Shown piece by piece: positions 1 to 8,483 of a stretch of DNA of 64,000 nucleotides (position 1 is its first letter; each line of letters opens with the position of its first letter). A program made the position numbers and the translations under genes. Source of the stretch: a bacterium (GTDB taxonomy: Bacteria; Bdellovibrionota; UBA1018). The DNA is taken from positions 26,220 to 90,219 of the forward strand of contig JAIEMT010000008.1 of assembly GCA_019751945.1 (NCBI GenBank), given 5' to 3'. Below the pieces are notes generated by a model. The model did not search any database. It was given only the letters and a program-made list of their open reading frames with translations, and was not told where the DNA came from.

Positions 1-2
1 AG

Positions 3-1100
3 GTGGAAGCAGCTCCAAAGGGCCCGCAGGGGCTCGACGAGTACTGGGCTAAGGGGTCGAACCCCGCGAATCTACGCCTAGCCTACTTCCTCTATTTCAT
101 GCCCAGCAACCTGTTTCGCGTGGCAGCCATTTGGAACGAGCTCTTGCGCCTCGGGTACCGCTGGAAAACTTCCGGCTCCTTACGGGCCATCGACTTTGGC
201 TCGGGCCCAGCCACCGGAATGGCGGGCATTGCAGCCGGAGAAGCTTTCTCCACCGAGCGATCCGGCATGCCGGTCACCGGTAACTGGGCGCTCATTGAGC
301 AAGACCCCGCTATGCTGAAGCTTGGAACGAAATGGGTTTCTGACTTTCAAAGCGAGTTCTTAGATTCCGAGTACGCCCTTCAATGGGAAACCCGTCCGTT
401 TCATCGCAAGATTGCATTCGACCAACCCACTTTGCTGCCGCCAAAATCTCCGAAGTTCCATCTTTGGGTGATGAGCTACTTTCTCAACGAAGTATCGATC
501 TCTCCGAAGCAACTTGCCACGATTCTCCTAGAAACCTGGAAAAGACATTTGGAAGAAGACGGTATCGTCATTTTAGTGGAACCTGCTTTGAAAGAACAAT
601 CTCGCCGCCTCCTAGAAATTCGCAAAGAGATCTTGGAGCAGCTCTCGGATGATCCTTGGTTGAAAGTACTCCTCCCCTGCTTGGGTCATCAGGCTTGCGG
701 AGCTTTAGCGAAACCAGAAGACTGGTGCCATGAAGACGTGAGCTGGTGGCGCCCGAGCTATTTTAAAATCATCGACCAGATGGCCGAACTCGATCGGAAG
801 AGTTTGCCCTTTAGTTATTTGGTTCTTTACCGCGGAAAATCGTCGATTGAAGATGTGCTCCCGAAACTAAAAAATAGTTCGCCGGATCGTCGCAGACTGG
901 TGAGCCCTGCACACTTCGAAAAGAAGAACTGGGAATTCTACGTCTGCGGACAAGATGGAAAATTCAAAGCACGCTACCGCGCCACTTCCAAAGATGAAGA
1001 AAAAACGGCGCCTGCAAACCGAGGAGATATTCTTTCGAATCCCCACTCAGAAAAAGAAGACCATTATTTACGAATTAATAAAGTGGATACGATCGGGTGA
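3..1100 (+). CDS. Rsm22-type SAM-dependent methyltransferase (5' end possibly outside window)
   Basis: A class I methyltransferase fold is visible, with a glycine-rich SAM loop near residue 67 (IDFGSGPATGM). The C-terminal third has a cysteine pattern ending in EDWCHEDVSWWRPS. This matches the Rsm22/mitoribosomal methyltransferase-like family, whose CP..C..DWCH cysteines are thought to bind an Fe-S cluster. The family acts on or helps assemble the small ribosomal subunit; the bacterial substrate is not settled. The first possible start is a GTG two bases from the window edge, so the true start may lie upstream. Its last 37 bases overlap the convergent gene that ends at 1064. The last ~60 residues are charged and low in complexity. 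Confidence 0.72.
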   Translation: MEAAPKGPQGLDEYWAKGSNPANLRLAYFLYFMPSNLFRVAAIWNELLRLGYRWKTSGSLRAIDFGSGPATGMAGIAAGEAFSTERSGMPVTGNWALIEQDPAMLKLGTKWVSDFQSEFLDSEYALQWETRPFHRKIAFDQPTLLPPKSPKFHLWVMSYFLNEVSISPKQLATILLETWKRHLEEDGIVILVEPALKEQSRRLLEIRKEILEQLSDDPWLKVLLPCLGHQACGALAKPEDWCHEDVSWWRPSYFKIIDQMAELDRKSLPFSYLVLYRGKSSIEDVLPKLKNSSPDRRRLVSPAHFEKKNWEFYVCGQDGKFKARYRATSKDEEKTAPANRGDILSNPHSEKEDHYLRINKVDTIG

Positions 1101-1816
1101 TCACTCGGGTGAAGGGACCCCTTCACCACGTGCTGTTCTTTCAGATCAAAAGAACTCTTCAGATAGTGCCAGCTTTCTTCCCACTCCCAATCGCCCTGAT
1201 TCACCACAATAAAACCCGACTGAGGTTTCAACAAATCCGCGGCATGATGGAAGAGATCGCGCGGACGAAAGAGTTCCTTCGGCAATCCCCAACTCTTGTG
1301 GGTTGAAGAACACACCAGCGGAAAAAACCAAAATAAGAGATCTACGGGCTGATGGAATTTTTTAAAGTCGAGCGCCTGGTATTCAAATCGAAGATCCACG
1401 GACGTCTGCTGATCGGCAAAGTAGGAACCCGTTTCAAAATAAGAACATCCCCGGCGATCTAAACGATAGGCATCGACTTCCACACCAATCAGCTTGCGAG
1501 GATTCTTCGCAGCCTTAAATGACTTCTTCAACCAAGCAGCGAGCCCAGGCAGGTACCGCCAATTTTTCACACCGACTTCCACGGCGTGAGAAAAATCCGG
1601 AATTGGAGTTTGAAAACGATCGAGTAAATCTAAATGCCCGAGCGACTCCCGCAGCGTGAGTTCCGAATGCTGTTCGTGAAGCGGGTATTTCTTGAGAAGC
1701 TGGCGCCCCCGGTCGGTGGTGGGTTCCCACTGAGGGGCGGCTGTTTCCACACCCTCTTTATGAGTTCGACCGCGCCACTGTAGTTTCTGACGAATGTAAA
1801 ATCCTGTACTACGCAT
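1064..1816 (-). CDS. Conserved hypothetical protein, methyltransferase-like
   Basis: A 250-aa soluble protein with no signal peptide or membrane segment. Around residues 85-100 it reads FSHAVEVGVKNWRYLPGLA, then KLIGVEVDAYRLD, which resembles the SAM-binding loop and acidic strand-2 end of a class I methyltransferase. A later segment, PQSGFIVVNQGDWE, fits a late core strand. The match is by shape only and no family is recognised with confidence. Its ATG lies 3 nt after the ccsA stop, so it is probably the last gene of the resB-ccsA operon. That position would allow a link to cytochrome biogenesis, but the sequence does not show one. Confidence 0.6.
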   Translation of the reverse strand: MRSTGFYIRQKLQWRGRTHKEGVETAAPQWEPTTDRGRQLLKKYPLHEQHSELTLRESLGHLDLLDRFQTPIPDFSHAVEVGVKNWRYLPGLAAWLKKSFKAAKNPRKLIGVEVDAYRLDRRGCSYFETGSYFADQQTSVDLRFEYQALDFKKFHQPVDLLFWFFPLVCSSTHKSWGLPKELFRPRDLFHHAADLLKPQSGFIVVNQGDWEWEESWHYLKSSFDLKEQHVVKGSLHPSDHPIVSTLLIRK

Positions 1817-1819
1817 ACG

Positions 1820-3553
1820 TCACGCCTTGGCTTTTTTGAGAATTCCTTGAATGCCGCCGTAGCGATAATAGGCCGAAATCAAAACGTACGCAATCTGGAG
1901 CGAAACAAAGAACGCCACCCAGCCCCGTCCCCCCGAAGAGAAGCCGTAGGAGTGCTTTCCCTTAGGTAGAACAAAGTTCACACCGTACCAAGACATCAGT
2001 ACGCCCAGGAAACTGAGCACTGACCACATGGCAAAACCAAATTGCTTAAACCAACCCGCATAGCGCGCATGTAAAACGGCGAGATAAAATAACAACGCAA
2101 TCAGCGCCCACACTTCCTTAGGATCCCAACCCCAGAAACGACCCCAAGATTCATCGGCCCAAATTCCACCCAAAATAGTCCCGGCGGCTAAGAGCACGAC
2201 ACCAAACTGCATGGCCCGATACGTCAGCTGATTGAGCGCCGTCACTCGCGCGGTCAGATCGGAAGAGGAACCCATGCCGGTATCTTTCTTCAGATATTGA
2301 AAGAGCGACACGTTTCCTAAACCCATGGTGAGCGCAAACGCTGCATAACCCAAAGTGATGGTGAGAACGTGCACCGTCAACCAGTAGTTACTTTTCAAAA
2401 CAGGAACAAGCGGATTAATCGAGGGATCCATAATCGCTGGTGCTGAATCAGCAGCGATCAAAGCCAGCGTCGCCACCGAACAAGCCACCGCTGGCAGAAT
2501 CGGCTGACGTTTCTCTTTCTTATCCATGAAGAAAAGAATGAGACCAAAGATCATCACGCCCAAGCTCACCCAAATCACGGACTCATACATATTGCTCACC
2601 GGCGGACGACCAGCCACATAGCAGCGAAGTGCAAAACCGTAGACGTGAACCAAAACACCCACGAACGTGAATAGGTATGCGCCGCCCTTAATCCATCCGG
2701 CCATCTTTTTTAGAGCGCCCTTGTTTTCTGTAGCGCCCGTCACCATCAACAGCCAGAGCAGAGCAGCCGTCAGATAAAAGATCCAAGAGATCATGAACGG
2801 GTGCATGCGATTATAACTGTCTTCGAGTTTCAGTTCCGTCGAGTGGTCGGGAATCCATTTCACGTAGGCCTGCTGAACGGCTTCGCGAGCGAGCTGAGCC
2901 GAAGACTCAAACTGCGCTTGGTCACCCGAGCGGTAAGCCAAGAGCATTTTTGCGAAGTGACTGCGAATCTCCGCATTTTCCTTATCCCCGCTGGAGAGCG
3001 ACATCCAAGGTTCCGGCGGCTTCACGGGAATCACCGGCCAAGCGTCTCCGGAAACGATGGTACGAAACAGACCGACTCGTTCCATCACCCGCTTCAACTC
3101 TTGATCGCGCGGAGGAAGTTTGTTGGCCGGCACTTTCGACATGTCTTGAACGGTTTGTACGTATTGAGAAAGGTAAGATTTGTGAAGCAGTTCTCCAGGC
3201 GAGAAGCGGGAGCGGGTAGCGTCCAGGCCCAGTTGTTTTCGAACATCTTCACGGTTCACTTGAATGAATTCTTTTTCAGTCCAAACTCGCGGATGGCCAA
3301 TAAGCGAGAAAACAAATTCGGTCGCGCTCCACCCTTGAAAGGATCGGGAGCCGGTCATGAATAAAACCATTTCCCGGGTGTACGTATCGAGCGGCTTAAT
3401 CCGCCCATTGCTTTGAACAGGAATCAAACGGGCGTTAGAAAAGTTCCAACCCTTTCGCATTTCTCCTGCCGCTTTTTCGGCGGGTTCATCCGCAAAAACT
3501 ACAGACTGAAAGAGAATGGCAGCGACCGTACAAACACTCAGAAGTTTCTTCAT
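1820..3553 (-). CDS. ccsA: Cytochrome c biogenesis protein CcsA/CcsB (haem-handling subunit)
   Basis: This is the haem-handling half of System II cytochrome c maturation, which works with ResB to attach haem to apocytochromes outside the cytoplasmic membrane. The tryptophan-rich haem motif WGRFWGWDPKEVWALI is visible near residue 470, among about eight hydrophobic helices that begin around residue 255. The N-terminal ~250 residues form a signal peptide (cleavage near VFA-DEP) and a large extracytoplasmic part containing RIKPLDTYTRE. This extension is typical of the long CcsA forms of Bacteroidetes and deltaproteobacteria-like groups. The ATG overlaps the resB stop by 4 nt (ATGA) and has a strong GGGGG ribosome binding site. 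At 577 aa it is longer than plastid-type CcsA. Confidence 0.92.
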   Translation of the reverse strand: MKKLLSVCTVAAILFQSVVFADEPAEKAAGEMRKGWNFSNARLIPVQSNGRIKPLDTYTREMVLFMTGSRSFQGWSATEFVFSLIGHPRVWTEKEFIQVNREDVRKQLGLDATRSRFSPGELLHKSYLSQYVQTVQDMSKVPANKLPPRDQELKRVMERVGLFRTIVSGDAWPVIPVKPPEPWMSLSSGDKENAEIRSHFAKMLLAYRSGDQAQFESSAQLAREAVQQAYVKWIPDHSTELKLEDSYNRMHPFMISWIFYLTAALLWLLMVTGATENKGALKKMAGWIKGGAYLFTFVGVLVHVYGFALRCYVAGRPPVSNMYESVIWVSLGVMIFGLILFFMDKKEKRQPILPAVACSVATLALIAADSAPAIMDPSINPLVPVLKSNYWLTVHVLTITLGYAAFALTMGLGNVSLFQYLKKDTGMGSSSDLTARVTALNQLTYRAMQFGVVLLAAGTILGGIWADESWGRFWGWDPKEVWALIALLFYLAVLHARYAGWFKQFGFAMWSVLSFLGVLMSWYGVNFVLPKGKHSYGFSSGGRGWVAFFVSLQIAYVLISAYYRYGGIQGILKKAKA

Positions 3554-4998
3554 GCAGCCCCCTTTGTTTGGGACATCGTTTTTCGGTTCCTAAAATATTT
3601 TACAGCAAAAAGCCAAATCACGCCCAGGACGAGAAAAAGCGATCCATAGTACTTAGCCCACCGGCCCGGATCCCGATTCACAGAAAAAATGGAAGTAATC
3701 GGCCGAGGTTGGGCGTCTTCGTAACTCGACTGATAAAAAGTAACTCCGCCATAATCGAGAGGTTCGTTCATGCTGATGGTGACCGGAGCCTGAGAAGTTT
3801 TTTGAGAGGAATCAATGACCTGAACTTGCGACGAATATTCCGAAGGATCATTGGTTCCGTGGTACCGCTGAATTTCAAATCGATTCAGTTTCAAGCTGAA
3901 CGGTAGCATGACTCGACGGGGCTGGTAAGCCACCGAAATTTCTTTCCCATTTTTATTGAGAACAGCGCGATCCCCCATTCCCAACCAGACTTCAGCATCC
4001 GGGCCACCGCCACCTGCAGTCACGTAAATCGCAGAGGGTGGCGCTTGTTCGTCACTCAAAGAAGAGGGCTCGTATCGGGTATCGTTCGTAGCGACGGGAA
4101 TGAACTCATTGATCGTAATGCTCACGTTGCCACGCCAGCCGGGATCAATCACCTGGCCATTCATTTTTCCTGCAGCGAATTTTCCGGTCTTCACTTCATT
4201 CGAAGAGCTGTGGGCTGAGTAAGACAAACTCCCATCCGTGCCCAGAGAAAAAATCATCGTGGGCTGACCAGGAACCACTGGTGGAGGTTTGCGATCCTTG
4301 GTCTGCAGGTGCGGGACCCAAAGGGCTAAGCGCGACGGACCCGCTTGAAGCGCACTCCAACTCGGATGCCCCGCCCAGAGCCAATACTCTTGCGTGATCT
4401 GCATGGGCCCACCTTTAATGGTGAGCTTCAGCGCAGGAAAGCCGGTGGCGTCTTTTGATCCCGTTGGCTTCGCAGCCAAAAATGAAACCTTCGGTTCGGC
4501 GTGAGTAATAAATTTCTGAACCACGAGGTCGTATTCCGAAATCTGCATGGGCTTAAAGTCTACACCGACGGGGACCCACCGAACGGGATACGTTTTGACC
4601 TGAGATTGATCTGAAACAATGAGGAGCGGAGATTGAATCTCTACCACTCCGGTGCTCTCCCCTTCGGTGACTCTCATCATTCCGTCGATCCCATGACGAG
4701 CGGTAATCCAAGAACCCACCAGCAAGACTAAAATTCCTAAGTGAGCCAGAAGGAAAGGTCCGTGGCTCCATTTCCAAGGCAAACGACTGAGCGCCACTAC
4801 CAAAATATTCATGGCGAGGAGGAAGAGAACTCCGTAGAACCAACCCGCTTGATAAACGTAGTACTGTGCGGTCTGTGTGTCGTGAATGGATTCAATGATG
4901 GTTGCTGCTGCAAGCGAAACAGCGAGCACTAAAATGACCGAAATGGCCAATTTCAGCGAACAGAGAAATTTGTAAATCCCGTTCAGGATTCGAATCAT
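3550..4998 (-). CDS. resB: Cytochrome c biogenesis protein ResB
   Basis: A 482-aa partner of CcsA in System II cytochrome c biogenesis. Three hydrophobic segments lie near the N-terminus (about residues 14-34, 52-70 and 82-102) and one close to the C-terminus (about 448-468). They surround a large extracytoplasmic domain, as in ResB/Ccs1. The segment after the first helix, IIESIHDTQTAQYYVYQAGW, corresponds to the conserved start of the family. A late stretch, NEPLDYGGVTFYQSSY, matches the conserved ResB motif in which the periplasmic domain re-enters the membrane. It overlaps both neighbours by 4 nt, so it is probably translationally coupled to ccsA and to the 183-aa gene upstream. Confidence 0.92.
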   Translation of the reverse strand: MIRILNGIYKFLCSLKLAISVILVLAVSLAAATIIESIHDTQTAQYYVYQAGWFYGVLFLLAMNILVVALSRLPWKWSHGPFLLAHLGILVLLVGSWITARHGIDGMMRVTEGESTGVVEIQSPLLIVSDQSQVKTYPVRWVPVGVDFKPMQISEYDLVVQKFITHAEPKVSFLAAKPTGSKDATGFPALKLTIKGGPMQITQEYWLWAGHPSWSALQAGPSRLALWVPHLQTKDRKPPPVVPGQPTMIFSLGTDGSLSYSAHSSSNEVKTGKFAAGKMNGQVIDPGWRGNVSITINEFIPVATNDTRYEPSSLSDEQAPPSAIYVTAGGGGPDAEVWLGMGDRAVLNKNGKEISVAYQPRRVMLPFSLKLNRFEIQRYHGTNDPSEYSSQVQVIDSSQKTSQAPVTISMNEPLDYGGVTFYQSSYEDAQPRPITSIFSVNRDPGRWAKYYGSLFLVLGVIWLFAVKYFRNRKTMSQTKGAA

Positions 4999-5537
4999 AG
5001 TTTAGCCATGGAGGGCAGCTTCAGCGCGATGGACTTTCCAATATCGTCCGGAGTGTCCCCCGATTGAGCCAAAGGAATACCCGCTAAAGCGAGAACTTGT
5101 TTTTGAACCTGTCTTTCCCGAGCCAAGAGGTCTGTGGGCAGAGTTTTTAAGTTCTTCTTTTCGTCAAAAATACGATCGTAGCTGCCTCGGAAAAATCCTG
5201 CGTTTCGCCCGATAGCCACCTTCGCGGTTCGTCGCAACTTCTTGGAATAAAATAGTCCTTGGCGTTGACGAGGACCCGTGAAATCCAAAAGTAGATCCAC
5301 GCGGCTCGGAGCTTTTTCACCAACGGCTACACCGAGTGTGGTTCTCACAAAAACTTGGGAGTCTGGATAAGCTAAGAGAATTTTTTGTTTCAGCGCAGGA
5401 ACATCGAAAACCATTCCGCGCGACGAAAGCACGACTAGAACTGTCTTAATCCCCTGAATGCGATTCTTTCGAACATGTTCTTCTTCATCGAGCTTCTGTA
5501 AGAAAGCCTCAGTCTCACGATCTTGCATATTGACCAT
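4995..5537 (-). CDS. Conserved hypothetical protein upstream of resB
   Basis: A soluble protein of about 180 aa, not recognised with confidence. The N-terminus is charged (EAFLQKLDEEEHVRKNRIQ) and is followed by an alternating strand pattern (KTVLVVLSSRGMVFD). The central DLLLDFTGPRQRQGLFYSKK and AKVAIGRNAGFFRGSYDRIFD recall short Bacteroidetes proteins of the DUF6913 type, but this is a weak resemblance. The start is uncertain: a TTG at 5546 opens the frame, while ATGs at 5537 and 5528 are better candidates; 5537 is used here. The stop overlaps the resB ATG by 4 nt, so it is the first gene of a tight operon with resB and ccsA. A role beside cytochrome maturation is possible but unproven. Confidence 0.6.
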   Translation of the reverse strand: MVNMQDRETEAFLQKLDEEEHVRKNRIQGIKTVLVVLSSRGMVFDVPALKQKILLAYPDSQVFVRTTLGVAVGEKAPSRVDLLLDFTGPRQRQGLFYSKKLRRTAKVAIGRNAGFFRGSYDRIFDEKKNLKTLPTDLLARERQVQKQVLALAGIPLAQSGDTPDDIGKSIALKLPSMAKL

Positions 5538-5566
5538 AGTAGCCAAAATCTAGAACAACTACAGGC

Positions 5567-6736
5567 TCAATACAACTCGAACTTAAAAAGACGGCACTCG
5601 ATGGGACCGTTGAAGAGAACAATGCGCTTGCTCGCCTTCAGCCCAATTTTCTTAGACAGCTCGGGGCTGCCCGTGAAGACATAGCCTTCCCAACCCTTGA
5701 ACTTTTGTTTCAGGGTGTCGCCAATCTTCGTATAGAGCTCCCCAAGGGCTTCTTCCTCGCCCATACGCTCTCCGTAAGGAGGGTTCACAATAAAAATTCC
5801 GCGCGGCTGAGCCGTCGGGCTCGAAATAGAGAGGGGCTGTGTCAAGTTTAGTTCGCGCTTTTCCAAATGGACGATGCCCCGCATCCCAGCGCGTTCCACA
5901 TTTTGAATTCCGCCGTGAATGGCCCGAAAATCTTCGTCGAAACCCGCAATCGGGGGAAGGGGCTTCTTCATTCGTTGTTCGCGAATGCTTTGGGCCTCCG
6001 CTTTCAATCTTTCCCAAGCAGGAGCATCATGTTGCAACCAACCCAAGAAACCAAAATAATCGCGATTCAAACCTGGAGCAGTTTGTGTCGCCATCAAACC
6101 TGCTTCGATGGGAAGCGTGGCCGAACCACACATGGGGTCGATGAGCCCTCCACCTTGTTCCGCAATTTTTGGCCAACCCGCGTGCAAGAGAATCGCAGCA
6201 GCCAACGATTCGCGAAGCGGCGCGCCCGTATCTTGCTGACGATAGCCGCGACGATGCAATCCATCTCCCGAAAGATCGATGCTCAGAATGGCGTGATTTT
6301 CTTTCAGATAAATATTGAGGCGCAAATCGGGGCGAGCCAAATCCACGGAAGGACGACTGCCGGCAATACTTTGAAACTGATCGACAACGGCGTCTTTTGT
6401 TTTTTGCGCTCCGAACTGAGTGTGGGTGATGGCGGATCGAATGGATGTGAAATCCACCGCAAGCGTTTGATCCGGTCGCATGTGTTGCGACCAGCGAATC
6501 TGTCTCACTCCGCCGTACAGCTTTTCAGGAGTCGGTGCGCCGAATTCTGAAATCGGCATGAGCACACGGCTCGCCACGCGCGACCAGAGACAAACCTTGT
6601 AAGCGGTTTCGAGAGTTCCTTGAAAAGCGACTCCCCCTACCGAAGATTGAATGTCCTGAGCTCCGAGAGCTTGGATCTCTTCGAGAAGAAGCGGCTCCAT
6701 TCCCTTGGCAGCCGTCGCAAAAAATTTTCGAATCAT
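5567..6736 (-). CDS. THUMP-domain class I RNA methyltransferase (RlmL N-terminal/YpsC-like)
   Basis: The protein has an N-terminal ferredoxin-like/THUMP region (about residues 1-155). A Rossmann methyltransferase follows, with IDPMCGSATLPIEAG as the SAM loop near residue 200 and the catalytic NPPYGERMGEEE near 316. NPPY is typical of enzymes that methylate an exocyclic amino group, here most likely a guanine N2 of 23S rRNA, as in the first half of E. coli RlmL. At 389 aa it corresponds to that half alone, as in Bacillus YpsC; the RlmK half is missing. The position of the modified base cannot be read from the sequence. It follows bcp by 11 nt on the same strand. Confidence 0.88.
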   Translation of the reverse strand: MIRKFFATAAKGMEPLLLEEIQALGAQDIQSSVGGVAFQGTLETAYKVCLWSRVASRVLMPISEFGAPTPEKLYGGVRQIRWSQHMRPDQTLAVDFTSIRSAITHTQFGAQKTKDAVVDQFQSIAGSRPSVDLARPDLRLNIYLKENHAILSIDLSGDGLHRRGYRQQDTGAPLRESLAAAILLHAGWPKIAEQGGGLIDPMCGSATLPIEAGLMATQTAPGLNRDYFGFLGWLQHDAPAWERLKAEAQSIREQRMKKPLPPIAGFDEDFRAIHGGIQNVERAGMRGIVHLEKRELNLTQPLSISSPTAQPRGIFIVNPPYGERMGEEEALGELYTKIGDTLKQKFKGWEGYVFTGSPELSKKIGLKASKRIVLFNGPIECRLFKFELY

Positions 6737-6747
6737 TTCATCTTTCG

Positions 6748-7212
6748 TTACTGAATTTCTTTCAGATCTGCCAACACGGCATCGATGTGCCCGGGGATTT
6801 TCACCTTCGGGTAAATTTTTGCAACCTTGCCTGACGAGTCGATCAGAAAAGTGGTGCGCTCAATGCCCATGTACTTCCGGCCGTACATCGACTTCTGTTT
6901 CCAAACTCCGTAGGCTTCGCAGATTTTTCCCTCTTCGTCCGAAAGAAGCGGGAAGTTGAGATTATATTTCTTTTTAAACTTCTCGTGCTTTTCAACGGAG
7001 TCCTTACTCACACCTAAGACTGCGGTCTTGAGACGTTTGAACTGGGCAATAGAATCGCGAAAGTCGCAGGCTTCCTTCGTGCAACCAGTGGTGTCGTCTT
7101 TCGGATAAAAGTAAAGAACCAAGGGCTGTCCTTTGTAATCCTTCAAGGAAACTTTTTTTCCACCATCTGCTTCAGCGCTAAACGCTGGAGCGCGACCGCC
7201 TTCTTTCAACAT
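6748..7212 (-). CDS. bcp: Thioredoxin-dependent peroxiredoxin Bcp (BCP/PrxQ)
   Basis: Peroxiredoxins of this class reduce hydrogen peroxide and organic peroxides in the cytoplasm with electrons from thioredoxin. The peroxidatic cysteine lies in PKDDTTGCTKEACDF (Cys44), with the resolving cysteine five residues on (Cys49), the atypical 2-Cys arrangement of Bcp. RTTFLID and the terminal lysine-rich helix also fit. The reading frame is open further upstream, but the ATG at 7212 is chosen: it has GGAGAAGCT directly before it, gives the normal 154-aa length and starts just before the PAFSAEADGG core. It lies 8 nt after rlmI and is probably co-transcribed. Confidence 0.95.
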   Translation of the reverse strand: MLKEGGRAPAFSAEADGGKKVSLKDYKGQPLVLYFYPKDDTTGCTKEACDFRDSIAQFKRLKTAVLGVSKDSVEKHEKFKKKYNLNFPLLSDEEGKICEAYGVWKQKSMYGRKYMGIERTTFLIDSSGKVAKIYPKVKIPGHIDAVLADLKEIQ

Positions 7213-7220
7213 AGCTTCTC

Positions 7221-8483
7221 CTAATGAGTAAATCCGATGAAGGCCTTTAGATATCGTCCTTCGGGAAATTGGGCAAGAACCGGATGGTCCGGAGCCTGAG
7301 TGCCTCGCCCGACCCAATGAATTTCGCGAGTCGAACGTCGCGCGGCTTTCGACAGAATTTGAAGGAACGTTTCTTCGTCCAGGAGACCTGAACAGGAACA
7401 AGCGACGATCCCACCGCCCTGACGCTTCAACACGCGCGTGGCTTGGGTGTTCAATTGAAGATACGCATGAGACCCGGTAGGCAGATCCTTCCGTCCTTTG
7501 ATGAATGCAGGAGGATCTGAGATCACCAGGTCAAAACTCGCCTCTTCCAACTTCGCGAGTTCATCGAAAACATCCCCTTTCAACGTTTCGATCTTGGGGC
7601 CGGATCCATTTCGCTCAATATTTTTTGCTGCAAAGGAAAGTGCTGGCCCGGAAGCATCAATGGCGGTCACTTCCAAAGCCACTTCGAGACGCTTTGCCAT
7701 CTGTGCAAGATGCGCGCTCCATTGTCCGACGTAGCTGCAGAGATCTAAGACTTTTATTTTCTTTAAGCCCGACGCTCGAACCAAAGTTTCAAATCGCTGC
7801 AAAGCTAGTTCAATATTCGCAGCCTGGTCTAAAAAAAATCCGGTCTTCTGACCGTTCACGAGATCCGCCTCAAATGTGAGCCCACCCGATCGGAGCTGAA
7901 ATTTTTCTAAGGAAAGTTTTTTGGGATTGGAAACGACTTGAGGTTCTTCTTCTTCCAGCCCCTCTAGCTTCCTAAAGCCGGCGTCGTTTCTAAAAATGAC
8001 GGCAGCATCTGGACCGCAAACTTTTTTCAACGCCTCCGTAACCACACCCAGAATTTTCTGAGCCCCAGCCGTATGCGCCTGTACGACACAGGCATTCCCT
8101 GCATCGCCTAAGTAGTGGTCGATGATCAATCCTGGCAAACCATCTGCTTCGCCGAAACACAGACGGTGACTGTTGCGCTTGTTGAGATACCCCAGTCGTT
8201 TGCGAAGCTCGAACGCCGCATCGAGTTTCTGAGTGATGGCTTCTAGAGTCGTTGGATCCGATTCGGATTGTGTGGTCAGAGTTCGGAAGGCAATAAGCGA
8301 GGAGGGATTTCCAAAACCCTGAGCCAAGAACTTGCCCCCGACATCGTACAACTCAACGAGAGCGCCCGGCTCAATTCCCTTCGGACTCGACTGCAATTCA
8401 TTGGAATAGACCCAGGGATGTCCTGCTCGAAATCGGCGGTCAGAGCCCTTCTTCAGGCGCCAGACCTTCTTAGATGTACTCAT
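7221..8483 (-). CDS. rlmI: 23S rRNA (cytosine-C5) methyltransferase, RlmI family
   Basis: The N-terminal PUA domain (about residues 5-80) reads KKGSDRRFRAGHPWVYSNEL and ends with GFGNPSSLIAFRTLT. It is followed by the RlmI-specific EADGLPGLIIDHY strand and a Rossmann methyltransferase. VNGQKTGFFLDQAANI, VLDLCSYVGQW and DLVISDPPAF are hallmark motifs of this family, which makes m5C at position 1962 of 23S rRNA in E. coli. A late cysteine, in VACSCSG, is the expected catalytic nucleophile. The ATG overlaps the preceding GT87 stop by 4 nt. Confidence 0.93.
   Translation of the reverse strand: MSTSKKVWRLKKGSDRRFRAGHPWVYSNELQSSPKGIEPGALVELYDVGGKFLAQGFGNPSSLIAFRTLTTQSESDPTTLEAITQKLDAAFELRKRLGYLNKRNSHRLCFGEADGLPGLIIDHYLGDAGNACVVQAHTAGAQKILGVVTEALKKVCGPDAAVIFRNDAGFRKLEGLEEEEPQVVSNPKKLSLEKFQLRSGGLTFEADLVNGQKTGFFLDQAANIELALQRFETLVRASGLKKIKVLDLCSYVGQWSAHLAQMAKRLEVALEVTAIDASGPALSFAAKNIERNGSGPKIETLKGDVFDELAKLEEASFDLVISDPPAFIKGRKDLPTGSHAYLQLNTQATRVLKRQGGGIVACSCSGLLDEETFLQILSKAARRSTREIHWVGRGTQAPDHPVLAQFPEGRYLKAFIGFTH

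Noticed and set aside
6748..7401. Extended 217-aa version of Bcp
   Set aside because: The added 63 residues overlap the end of rlmI out of frame. The ATG at 7212 has an excellent ribosome binding site and the standard length.
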